From an uncultured Pelagibacteraceae bacterium (GTDB lineage: Bacteria > Pseudomonadota > Alphaproteobacteria > Pelagibacterales > Pelagibacteraceae): 64,000 bases of DNA. Every line of letters begins with the position of its first letter. The stretch's first letter is position 1. Both the position numbers and the translations under genes were made by a program. The DNA lies in the NCBI GenBank assembly GCA_902631535.1, contig CACOYX010000001.1, forward strand, positions 62,001 through 126,000, given 5' to 3'. Of this stretch, positions 18,119 through 26,431 are shown one piece after another. Below the pieces are notes generated by a model that was given only the letters and a program-made list of their open reading frames with translations, searched no databases and was not told the DNA's origin.

Positions 18119-19042
18119 TTATCTATAACCTTGTGCAGCCCATTTAATTACACTCTTAGCATTTTTAGGTGTAACAAAACCAGGTCCTGTCATAACTACA
18201 CCAGCTGGCATAGTTCCGTATCTCATATATTGAGAAAAGATAGCTATAGGTAAGTAACCTTGTAAGTACTGTTGTTGGTCAATTAAGAATTCAACTTTTC
18301 CAGCAGCAGCAGCTTTAAGCATTCCTGGGGACATATCAAATGTTCCAAGTTTAACGCTTCCAACTTTACCAGCTGACTCTAACGCTTTAAGAGCAGCCTC
18401 ACCTGCTAGACCAGCTCCTAAAGTAAGAATAGTGTCATATCCACCACCTAATTTAGCAGCTACAGCTTTTTGAATTTCAGTTGGGTCATTAGATGTTCCT
18501 AAAATTTCTACAGAACCTCCAAAACCTTTTTTGAAACCAGCACATCTTCTATCTAAAGCAACGTTACCAACTTCGTGGTTAACGCATAATGCTTTTTTTC
18601 CACCAGCAGCTTTCATTTTTTGTCCGCCACCTACTCCTGCTTCAAATTCAGTTTGACCAACGTGAGCACTAATACCTAGCTTCATGTAGTCATCTGAACC
18701 AGAGTTCATAGAGATTACTGGAATTCCAGCAGATATTGCAGCTTTAACAGATTTACCTAAAGCGGCAGCATCTGGTAAAGTAATTACGATACCTTTTGGT
18801 TTTTGTGAAACAGCGTTATCTATTAGTTTAGCCATTTCAACCATGTCGAATGTTGCTGGAGCAGTATATTTGCAAGATACTTTCATATCTTTACAAGCTT
18901 TATCTACACCATTTTTTGCAACTGACCAAAAAGGGTCATTAGCTTGCCCGTGTGACACAACAATAATATCTACAGCTAATGCAGCTACAGATGTCATTGC
19001 CCATGTTAAAAGAGCAGCAATTGTCAAGTATACTTTTTTCAT
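18119..19042 (-). CDS. Sugar ABC transporter periplasmic substrate-binding protein
   Basis: Signal peptide; VVSHGQANDPFWSVAKNGVDKACKD...IVITLPDAAALGKSVKAAISAGIPVISMNSG. Confidence 0.95.
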   Translation of the reverse strand: MKKVYLTIAALLTWAMTSVAALAVDIIVVSHGQANDPFWSVAKNGVDKACKDMKVSCKYTAPATFDMVEMAKLIDNAVSQKPKGIVITLPDAAALGKSVKAAISAGIPVISMNSGSDDYMKLGISAHVGQTEFEAGVGGGQKMKAAGGKKALCVNHEVGNVALDRRCAGFKKGFGGSVEILGTSNDPTEIQKAVAAKLGGGYDTILTLGAGLAGEAALKALESAGKVGSVKLGTFDMSPGMLKAAAAGKVEFLIDQQQYLQGYLPIAIFSQYMRYGTMPAGVVMTGPGFVTPKNAKSVIKWAAQGYR

Positions 19043-19159
19043 TATATTCCTCTTTATTAGTTAATTAATTTGAGCGCATTAAAACAAATTATAGATACAA
19101 TATCAAAAACAAATATTTTTGATACAACCTGTAGTATATCTAAAAACCTTATATTTATA

Positions 19160-20152
19160 TTATACTTTGATAGTTTTCTTTAATCTCAATGATTTGTAAG
19201 CTGCATTAGCTAATTTTAAAGCCAAGTAACCGTCTTCAAAAGTAGACCTAGATTTAATTTTATTTTTATGGAGTGAGATTAATTCTTTAAGTTGAATATT
19301 GTAAGCATCATCATAACGTTGAATAAAAAAATCTAAAAAAGGTTTTTGAGAATTGGTTTGAGTTGAGTTGAATAACTCAGTAGAATTTTCTTTTTTATTA
19401 CCTGAAATCAACATTCCTTTTTTACCAAATAATTCAACTCTTTGATCGTAACCAAAAGAACAATGTCTAGAATTAGTAATAACACAAATCACTCCTTTTT
19501 TTGATTTCATTGTAACAACAGCTAATTCATGATCTTTAATTTTTTTATAAAAAGGTACAAATGAGGAGGTAAAAGCATGGATTTCATTTATCTCATCGTT
19601 TCCCAAGTAAAATCTGCATAGATCAAAATCATGTATCATCATATCTCTAAAAATTCCTCCTGATGATTTCAAATAAGAAATAGCTGGTGGTGCTGGATCT
19701 CTACTTGTAATGATAATTTTTTCTAATTTTCCTATTTTATTTTTATCCAAATCTTTTTTTATTGAAAAATGTCCTGGATCGTACCTTCTATTAAATCCTA
19801 ATTGAATTTTTGGTTTAATTTTTTTTACTTTTCTTAAACTTTTAATTATTTTATTGATATTTAAATCTAAAGGTTTTTCACAAAAAATTGTTTTTTTTCT
19901 TTTCATCCCTTCCTCAATAAATTTGATGTGAGTATTTGTAGGGCTAGAGATAAAAATTATATCTACATTTTTATCATTAAAGATTTTAATATAATTTTTT
20001 TCAATTTTGCATCCATAAATCTTTTTAGCTTTAATGCTTAATTGATCAATTTTTTCATAAACATATAATAACTTTATTTCTTTATTTTTGGTTAGATTTT
20101 TGGCGTGCATTTGGCCAATTCTTCCAAAACCAAAAAGAGCTACATTGATCAT
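19160..20152 (-). CDS. iolG: Gfo/Idh/MocA oxidoreductase, probable inositol 2-dehydrogenase
   Basis: ALFGFGRIGQMHAKNL...EKPLDLN...QLGFNRRYDPGHFSIK...MMIHDFDLCRFYLG. Confidence 0.82.
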   Translation of the reverse strand: MINVALFGFGRIGQMHAKNLTKNKEIKLLYVYEKIDQLSIKAKKIYGCKIEKNYIKIFNDKNVDIIFISSPTNTHIKFIEEGMKRKKTIFCEKPLDLNINKIIKSLRKVKKIKPKIQLGFNRRYDPGHFSIKKDLDKNKIGKLEKIIITSRDPAPPAISYLKSSGGIFRDMMIHDFDLCRFYLGNDEINEIHAFTSSFVPFYKKIKDHELAVVTMKSKKGVICVITNSRHCSFGYDQRVELFGKKGMLISGNKKENSTELFNSTQTNSQKPFLDFFIQRYDDAYNIQLKELISLHKNKIKSRSTFEDGYLALKLANAAYKSLRLKKTIKV

Positions 20153-20206
20153 ATTTTTTGTATATAGTTATTATTTGTAATATAAATTTAGTACTTTATT
20201 AAAATT

Positions 20207-21106
20207 ATGTCTATAAAATTAGGTATAGCACCTATAGCCTGGAGTAACGATGATATGCCTGAGCTTGGCGGTGAAACCACGTTAGAGCAATGTTTATCTG
20301 AAGCAAGCAGAGCTGGTTTTACTGGAATAGAATCTGGTGGAAAATTTCCAAAAAACTCAAAAGAATTAATACCAAAATTAGAAAAAGAAAATTTACAGCT
20401 TTGTTCTGGATGGTACGGAGCAACACTTTTAAAGAATACTCCGATAGAAGAATTTAAATTAATGCGAGAGCAGATGGAATTATTTAAAGATTGTAAATCC
20501 CCATGTATGGTGTTTGCAGAAGTAACAAATTCTATACAAGGTGATCCAAAAACACCTTTATCAAAAAAACCTAAACTTTCAGAGGACGAGTGGAAATTGC
20601 TTATATCCAGAATAAATGAAATAAGTAAAATGATGATAGATGAAAATATGCCTCTCGCTTATCATCATCATATGGGTACAGTTATCGAGACAGAAGATGA
20701 AACAAGAAGACTAATAGAAAGCACAAGTGATAGTGTAAAATTATTAATTGATACTGGCCACATGCTATTTGCTGGTGGAAACTCAATTAAATTAACTGAA
20801 GATTTTATGGAAAGAATAATCCACGTTCATTGCAAAGATATTCGCAAAAATATTTTAGAAAAATCATTAAAAAATGATAGTACTTTCCGACAAGCTTTTC
20901 TCGATGGAGCTTTTACAGTTCCTGGGGATGGATGCATTGATTACAAACCTTTCTTAACCGTTTTAAAAAATAAAAATTATGAAGGTTGGCTTGTAGTTGA
21001 GGCGGAACAAGATCCTGCAAAAGCTAATCCATTCGAATACGCTAAAATTGGTTATAATTATTTAAGCAAAGCTGCTAAAGAGTGCGGGTTTAATATAATT
21101 AGCTAG
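20207..21106 (+). CDS. iolE: Myo-inosose-2 dehydratase
   Basis: KLGIAPIAWSNDDMPELGGETTLEQCLSEASRAGFTGIESGGKFP...HHHMGTVIETEDE. Confidence 0.92.
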   Translation: MSIKLGIAPIAWSNDDMPELGGETTLEQCLSEASRAGFTGIESGGKFPKNSKELIPKLEKENLQLCSGWYGATLLKNTPIEEFKLMREQMELFKDCKSPCMVFAEVTNSIQGDPKTPLSKKPKLSEDEWKLLISRINEISKMMIDENMPLAYHHHMGTVIETEDETRRLIESTSDSVKLLIDTGHMLFAGGNSIKLTEDFMERIIHVHCKDIRKNILEKSLKNDSTFRQAFLDGAFTVPGDGCIDYKPFLTVLKNKNYEGWLVVEAEQDPAKANPFEYAKIGYNYLSKAAKECGFNIIS

Positions 21107-21612
21107 CGATAAGCAGAGACAAGCTCATTATTTCCAGCCGCTACACAAGGTGACTTAACACATGTGCCTATCACCCACTCTGATCCAGCTTCTGACTCAA
21201 AATTACTTTCTGAGACAAAGATAATTCCTTTATCTGTGGATTGACCAGCTTTCCCCTCTGCTTGAATTCTGGGATCTTGAGATGTTTGTATTAAAGGCTT
21301 ATTAATATTGTAAGGATTGTTAAGTTTTAAATTATTCAAAATATGGTTTACAATTTTTGAAGATATCCAGGCTGAATTACAATTGTCACCCCATAAAGTA
21401 GTGCCTTCCTCATTTGAAGTACATTCATTAACTTGATTATTAATAAACTCCACAACTAATTTATGGTTGGCTTTTATATCATTAGCTTTTTGCACAACAG
21501 CAGTTCGCGTGGAAGCAGTCCAAACTAACATAATAACTACATAAGTAATAGAACTTAAAACTAAAACCTCAAGAGGACCAAAATTTTTTAGTTTTCTTCT
21601 AAAATCAATCAT
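21103..21612 (-). CDS. Hypothetical protein with N-terminal TM anchor, Cys-containing exported domain
   Basis: Single TM LEVLVLSSITYVVIMLVWTA; coding-like ORF overlapping the downstream gene start. Confidence 0.6.
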   Translation of the reverse strand: MIDFRRKLKNFGPLEVLVLSSITYVVIMLVWTASTRTAVVQKANDIKANHKLVVEFINNQVNECTSNEEGTTLWGDNCNSAWISSKIVNHILNNLKLNNPYNINKPLIQTSQDPRIQAEGKAGQSTDKGIIFVSESNFESEAGSEWVIGTCVKSPCVAAGNNELVSAYR

Positions 21613-22568
21613 AATTTAACTATCATAGATTTATCTATTTTATTTTCAAAAAAATCAATAATATTTTTAGTAGTTTCTATACCCATTCTTGATGTACATT
21701 CATCAGTAAAAGTAGCAGAGTGCGGACTTAAAATTACTTTTTTATTTTTTAATAAAGGATTATCTTGTTCTACTGGTTCTTTAGAAAAAACATCTAAGGC
21801 AGCCCCAAAAATCAATCCTTCATTTAAAGCTTTTTCTAATTCTAGCTCATTAATGATTCCTCCCCTTGCCGTATTAATTATTATTGAATTTTTTTTCATA
21901 GTTTTTAATACGGAATAGTTAATTAAATTTTTGGTCTCATTTGTAAGAGGCATATGCAATGAAACATAATCAGCTTTTTTTAAACCATCTTCAATTTTAT
22001 CAACTTTAATTCCTCCAAATTTTTTAATAATTTTTTCATCGACGTATGGATCATAAACATAAACATTTGTATCAAAGGCTAAACATCTACTTATTAATTT
22101 TTTTCCTATTCTTCCGAATCCTGCGATTAGAATATTCTTATTTAATAGTTCAAATGTTTGAATTTTATCAGCATTCAATTTAAAATTACCCTTCCTAACT
22201 TCTTCATCATATTTAGAAATACTTTTAGATAATGATAAAAACATTGAAATTACATGTTCTGCTACGGCTACTGCATTAGCAGTGGCAGTGATAAGAAGTG
22301 ATATATTATTTTTTTTAATATAATTTAAATCAACATTGTCAAAACCTACTCCATGTCTTGATATAGCTTTTAACTTAGTACAATGCTTAAGAATTTTTTC
22401 GTCTAATTTAGAGACTCTTAAAGTGCAAGCGTCAAAATCTGGTAATTTATTTATTAAATTTGTTTCAGAAACATCTGTTATTAATTCATATTCATAATCT
22501 GGATGATTTTCTAAAAGCTCTAAACCATCTTTATGAATTTCCTCTATTACAGCAATTTTATATTTCAT
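21609..22568 (-). CDS. D-isomer-specific 2-hydroxyacid dehydrogenase (phosphoglycerate dehydrogenase-like)
   Basis: GFGRIGKKLISRCLAFDTNVYVYDPY...NTARGGIINELELEKAL...SPHSATFTDE; start moved to MKYKIAV because the longer ORF start lies inside the tRNA fragment. Confidence 0.9.
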   Translation of the reverse strand: MKYKIAVIEEIHKDGLELLENHPDYEYELITDVSETNLINKLPDFDACTLRVSKLDEKILKHCTKLKAISRHGVGFDNVDLNYIKKNNISLLITATANAVAVAEHVISMFLSLSKSISKYDEEVRKGNFKLNADKIQTFELLNKNILIAGFGRIGKKLISRCLAFDTNVYVYDPYVDEKIIKKFGGIKVDKIEDGLKKADYVSLHMPLTNETKNLINYSVLKTMKKNSIIINTARGGIINELELEKALNEGLIFGAALDVFSKEPVEQDNPLLKNKKVILSPHSATFTDECTSRMGIETTKNIIDFFENKIDKSMIVKL

Positions 22569-22570
22569 AT

Positions 22571-22610
22571 TTTTTGGCGGTCCCAAGGGGAATCGAACCC
22601 CTCTTTGTTG
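22571..22610 (-). repeat. Displaced tRNA-Glu 3' fragment (direct repeat copy 1, putative att)
   Basis: tttttggcggtcccaaggggaatcgaacccctctttgttg, identical to 24590-24629. Confidence 0.93.
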
Positions 22611-22681
22611 ATGGTGACCCTAGGTCAGAACCAATTTATTAGCAATGCTTTTAGCATAATTCTTTTAAATTAACTAGAGCG

Positions 22682-22703
22682 TGATCGCTATCTGATCGCA
22701 CAC
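22682..22703. repeat. Two 11-bp-spaced repeats: TGATCGCtatc TGATCGCacac
   Basis: GATCGC at 22683 and 22694. Confidence 0.75.
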
Positions 22704-22707
22704 CTAA

Positions 22708-23697
22708 TTATTTTAAACCATACTTCTCATTAATTTCTTGCAATTTTTTTTCATTCTCTGCTTTTGCTTGTTCATAGTAGTCTGCATACGCTTGACTTTG
22801 TGAATAAGCGACAGAACCCATTTCCTTAATGTCAGCTAACATGGTTTCTGCTTGTGTTTGTGAGAATGATTCAGCAACTTGACTTGAAACTTCACTCGCG
22901 GCTTCGCTAGCGGCAGAAGCAACTTCAGACGCAGCTTCACCAGCTGTTGTAGAAATTTCTGCTGTAATATCTTTTGTAGTTTCTTTAGCTTCACTAGCAG
23001 CCATTTGCTTAAGTTCTGCTGTGGATTTGAATGGACTATCTTTAAACAATTCATCTAAATTTTTATTCATTTCTTTTGTCATTTGCTGATTTAATTCAGT
23101 TATTGCACTTTTGTAAGCTTGATATTCTGGGCTTTTAATATAATCCGATGTACTGCCAGCTTTTTTGATATCCTCTATCATCTCTTGTGCATTCAATGGG
23201 CCAACGCCAAGTTCTACCATATTTTTCGTTATAGCAACTGTATCTAAACCTTTATTTTCTAATGAAGCCACATTTTCTTTAAATGTAACATCTTTGTTAA
23301 TTTTATTTATTTTTGTTGCGGCATTAATTTCAGAAATTTCTTTCATGTTAAATTCATTCATTGATTTAATATTTTCTACAGTTGTCACATCAAATTTGTC
23401 TGGTAAAGATTTTATTACTTCCGATAGATTGGTCTCTGATAATTCTAAAGCTTCAACCGCACTTTTTATATCACCTTTTTCTGCACTTTCATTGGCAAAT
23501 TCAACAATAGCGTCAAGATTCTGGACAGCTTTATCGATTGTGATCGCTTCTTTAACATTTGAAGAACTTAAATTACTTAACTCATTTTTAACATCATTTA
23601 GTTCTTCTGATAATTGTTCAAGTGTATCAGCTTTACTAGCATTTATAGATATAAAAAAGAAAACCAGTAATATAAAAATCTTTAAATTTTTTAACAT
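22708..23697 (-). CDS. Exported coiled-coil/Ala-Ser-rich hypothetical protein with internal motif duplication
   Basis: Signal peptide MLKNLKIFILLVFFFISINASKA; DIK..GS...Y..S..Y..Y..A repeats at residues ~173 and ~286. Confidence 0.75.
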   Translation of the reverse strand: MLKNLKIFILLVFFFISINASKADTLEQLSEELNDVKNELSNLSSSNVKEAITIDKAVQNLDAIVEFANESAEKGDIKSAVEALELSETNLSEVIKSLPDKFDVTTVENIKSMNEFNMKEISEINAATKINKINKDVTFKENVASLENKGLDTVAITKNMVELGVGPLNAQEMIEDIKKAGSTSDYIKSPEYQAYKSAITELNQQMTKEMNKNLDELFKDSPFKSTAELKQMAASEAKETTKDITAEISTTAGEAASEVASAASEAASEVSSQVAESFSQTQAETMLADIKEMGSVAYSQSQAYADYYEQAKAENEKKLQEINEKYGLK

Positions 23698-23703
23698 TAA
23701 TTA

Positions 23704-24483
23704 TAATCCTTCTTGTAATTTTTCTTTATATTTAGTTACAGCATTTTTATATTTGTTTAATAATTGCTCTCGCCTTTTTAAATCTGGATTTATTTTCTTT
23801 TTTTTAACTTTGAGTTTATCTCTATTTAAAAAATTAGCTAATAAAATTTGTCTATCAATAGACTCTATAAGAGTATTTTCATTGCTTAAACCAATTGCCT
23901 TTCACATTTTAAGCCTACCTTTATTCATTTTAATAAGATTATAGATTTTTCTTCTATCTTCTGCCATAGCTGTTTTAGGATGTATTTTAGAAAGAATTTG
24001 AGACACACTAATTTCATTTAAATTTCTATATTTAGTTGGAGAATGCTTTTCATATCTCTCTATAATTTTTTTCTTTTCTTCAAATGAAAACATAAACAAT
24101 ATTTCAAACCAAGCCATGCCTTCTATAATCTTGCCAGGATATCGAGCATGATATAATTCTGATCTTTGCGCGAAAATCTCGTAAACTTTTTTTCCAGCAG
24201 TATCTTTTAAGCATTTTTTAGATGGTTTTCTTATGTAATTTGACATTACTTTTCTTTCACCACATTTTTTATTAAGAATTTTTTTTATTTCCGCAGGATA
24301 TGAATAATTAAAATCAGCATCCTGATTATATTTTTTTAATATATCAAAATCTTTTTTAACAACACAATTAGAGCTTTTTAATTTTAATTTTGAATTTCCT
24401 AAATATACGGCTTCACAACCATCATCAGCAAACAAATTATTAATACAAAAAAAACAAAATATAAAAATTAGATACTTTTTCAT
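23704..24483 (-). pseudogene. Exported hypothetical protein interrupted by in-frame TGA (193 aa + 66 aa downstream in the same frame)
   Basis: ORF 23902..24483 ends ...MNKGRLKM-TGA; the same frame continues 66 sense codons KAIGLSNENTLIESIDRQILLANFLNRDKLKVKKKKINPDLKRREQLLNKYKNAVTKYKEKLQEGL to TAA at 23701-23703. Confidence 0.6.
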
Positions 24484-24507
24484 TTTAAATTAATTATAAC
24501 AAAATGC

Positions 24508-24540
24508 TGATCGCAAAACGATCGCAATCTGATCACACTT
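24508..24540. repeat. Three 11-bp-spaced repeats: TGATCGCaaaa CGATCGCaatc TGATCACactt
   Basis: GATCGC/GATCAC at 24509, 24520, 24531. Confidence 0.75.
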
Positions 24541-24593
24541 AACGTAAATTTTTCAAAAAATTACTATTGGTAATACTTATTTTTAGAAGTTTT

Positions 24594-24668
24594 TGGCGGT
24601 CCCAAGGGGAATCGAACCCCTCTTTGTTGGATGAAAACCAACTGTCCTAACCGATAGACGATGGGACC
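24594..24668 (-). tRNA. tRNA-Glu (anticodon TTC), CCA encoded
   Basis: GGTCCCATCGTCTATCGGTTAGGACAGTTGGTTTTCATCCAACAAAGAGGGGTTCGATTCCCCTTGGGACCGCCA folds as cloverleaf; 7-bp acceptor GGTCCCA/TGGGACC. Confidence 0.97.
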
Positions 24669-26431
24669 GTATTTTTGAAAGTCTTATTAACAGAAATATC
24701 ATCGATAATAAACTCTACATTTGATTGCCCCCTCCACTCATTTAGGGATAATTTTCCAGCAATATTAAATGATTTATTATTTTTTTTTAATAAGTATGCT
24801 CCAAAATCATTGTCTAGGGCATTAAAAGCAATAGATTTAATTTTAGATCCATCTTTACCAAGTAATAATGATTTTACGTGTTTTTCACCTACAATTTTTC
24901 CATTTATTGTTTTTAAATCCTCAATAACAAATTTGGGTTCCGGATTTCCAGAACCGAAAGGCGAAAGTAAGTCAATTTTTTTATAAAAATCAATATTAAC
25001 CGCAGATGGTGCAATTACACTATCTAAAAGAAAGGGTTTAGCTCTGGATAGATCTTGATTGATGCTCTTGAATTTTTGAAAAACAAATTCTCTAAATTTG
25101 TCAATATTGCCAATTTTTATTGAAAAACCAGCTGCCATTTTGTGCCCTCCCCCCTTCTCTAAAATTTTTTTTTGTGTAGCGGAAATTATTACTGATCCAA
25201 TATCAAAACCTACTATAGATCTAGCCGAGGCTTTTCCCAGATCGCCATTAATTGAAATTATTATTACAGGTTTATTAAACTTATCTTTTAATCTTGCCGC
25301 AACTATTCCAATTACCCCTTCGTGCCAATTTGTGCCACTTAAAATTAAAACTGGATCTTTTATATTCTCCTTAGCTTTATTAATTATTTCTTCTAAAAGT
25401 TCTTTTTCTAAAATTTGTCTTTCTTTGTTGTATTGATCTAATTCTATTGCTAATTTGAATGTATTTTTTGGATCTTTCTCTAATAACAAATTAGCCCCGT
25501 GAGAGCATTTTCCAACTCGTCCACCCGCATTAATTCTTGGTCCAAGTACAAAACCAAGATGGTAAATTGATGGGTTAGCGTCAATCTTGCAAATATCTAA
25601 TAACGTTTTAAGCCCTAAATTTTTTTTTGATTTAATTATTTTTAGACCTTGTTTGACTAATGCTCTATTTAAACCTGTAAGTGGCACCACGTCACAAACT
25701 GTTCCTAGCGATACCAGATCTAAATAATCAATTAAGTTTGGTTCTTGTAATTTATTTTTTTCAAACCATTTTGTTAATCTAAGTTCTCTATTTAATGAAA
25801 CAAGAAACATAAAAGTTATGCCTGCTGCACATAGATTTTGTAAGTTTGATTTTTCATCAAAACGATTTGGGTTTACTATTGAAAAAGCATTAGGTAGTTT
25901 TATTTCAGATTGATGATGATCAAGAACGATTACATCAATTTCATTTTTCTTCGCGAAATCTATGGCTTCAAAAGATAATGTGCCACAATCAACTGTAAAA
26001 ATGACATTAACATTTTTTTTTTTAAAATATTCAAAACTTTTTGTTGAGGGTCCATAACCTTCTTTTTTTCGATCAGGTATATAGATTTCATATTTTAATT
26101 TTAATTCTGAGAAATAATTCCCAAGTATTGCTGTTGAAGTTGCACCATCAACATCATAATCTCCAAATATACCAATTTTATCATTATTAATAATTGCCTC
26201 CATGCACCTTAATACTGATTTTTTCATATCAATTAAGTTATTAGGATTGGGTAAATAATTTTTAATTGATGGATTTAAAAAAGTTTTTATATCTTCCTTA
26301 TTAATTTTTCTTATACAAAGAAGCTTAGATGTAATTTCATCTAATGAAAAGTTATCCTTTAAGTATTTGATATCATCCTCATTAAAGCTTTTTAGAATCC
26401 AATTTTTTCCACTTAATGAAAGGTGGTTCAT
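24647..26431 (-). CDS. recJ: Single-stranded-DNA-specific exonuclease RecJ
   Basis: GIFGDYDVDGATSTAILG, VIVLDHHQSE, GPRINAGGRVG, GGGHKMAAGFSI. Confidence 0.96.
   Translation of the reverse strand: MNHLSLSGKNWILKSFNEDDIKYLKDNFSLDEITSKLLCIRKINKEDIKTFLNPSIKNYLPNPNNLIDMKKSVLRCMEAIINNDKIGIFGDYDVDGATSTAILGNYFSELKLKYEIYIPDRKKEGYGPSTKSFEYFKKKNVNVIFTVDCGTLSFEAIDFAKKNEIDVIVLDHHQSEIKLPNAFSIVNPNRFDEKSNLQNLCAAGITFMFLVSLNRELRLTKWFEKNKLQEPNLIDYLDLVSLGTVCDVVPLTGLNRALVKQGLKIIKSKKNLGLKTLLDICKIDANPSIYHLGFVLGPRINAGGRVGKCSHGANLLLEKDPKNTFKLAIELDQYNKERQILEKELLEEIINKAKENIKDPVLILSGTNWHEGVIGIVAARLKDKFNKPVIIISINGDLGKASARSIVGFDIGSVIISATQKKILEKGGGHKMAAGFSIKIGNIDKFREFVFQKFKSINQDLSRAKPFLLDSVIAPSAVNIDFYKKIDLLSPFGSGNPEPKFVIEDLKTINGKIVGEKHVKSLLLGKDGSKIKSIAFNALDNDFGAYLLKKNNKSFNIAGKLSLNEWRGQSNVEFIIDDISVNKTFKNTVPSSIG

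Larger units (their letters stand above)
22571..24629. mobile_element. ~2.0 kb tRNA-Glu-associated mini-island bounded by 40-bp direct repeats
   Basis: Perfect 40-bp duplication of the tRNA-Glu 3' half flanks two accessory genes; no integrase inside. Confidence 0.75.

Noticed and set aside
22460-22642. 60-aa plus-strand ORF (…AVPRGIEPLFVDGDPRSEPIY)
   Set aside because: Translation of the antisense of the tRNA-Glu fragment and of the dehydrogenase gene; 'PRGIEP' is a known artefact of translated tRNA 3' ends.
23165-23944. 259-aa plus-strand ORF across the mini-island
   Set aside because: Antisense to both cargo genes; Ser/Phe-rich translation typical of reverse complement of Lys/Glu-rich coding sequence.
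24590-24668. Second complete tRNA in the mini-island left end (22571-22640)
   Set aside because: Only the 3' portion from the anticodon stem onward is present; the rest (atggtgaccctagg…) cannot form D-arm/acceptor, so it is a fragment, not a tRNA gene.
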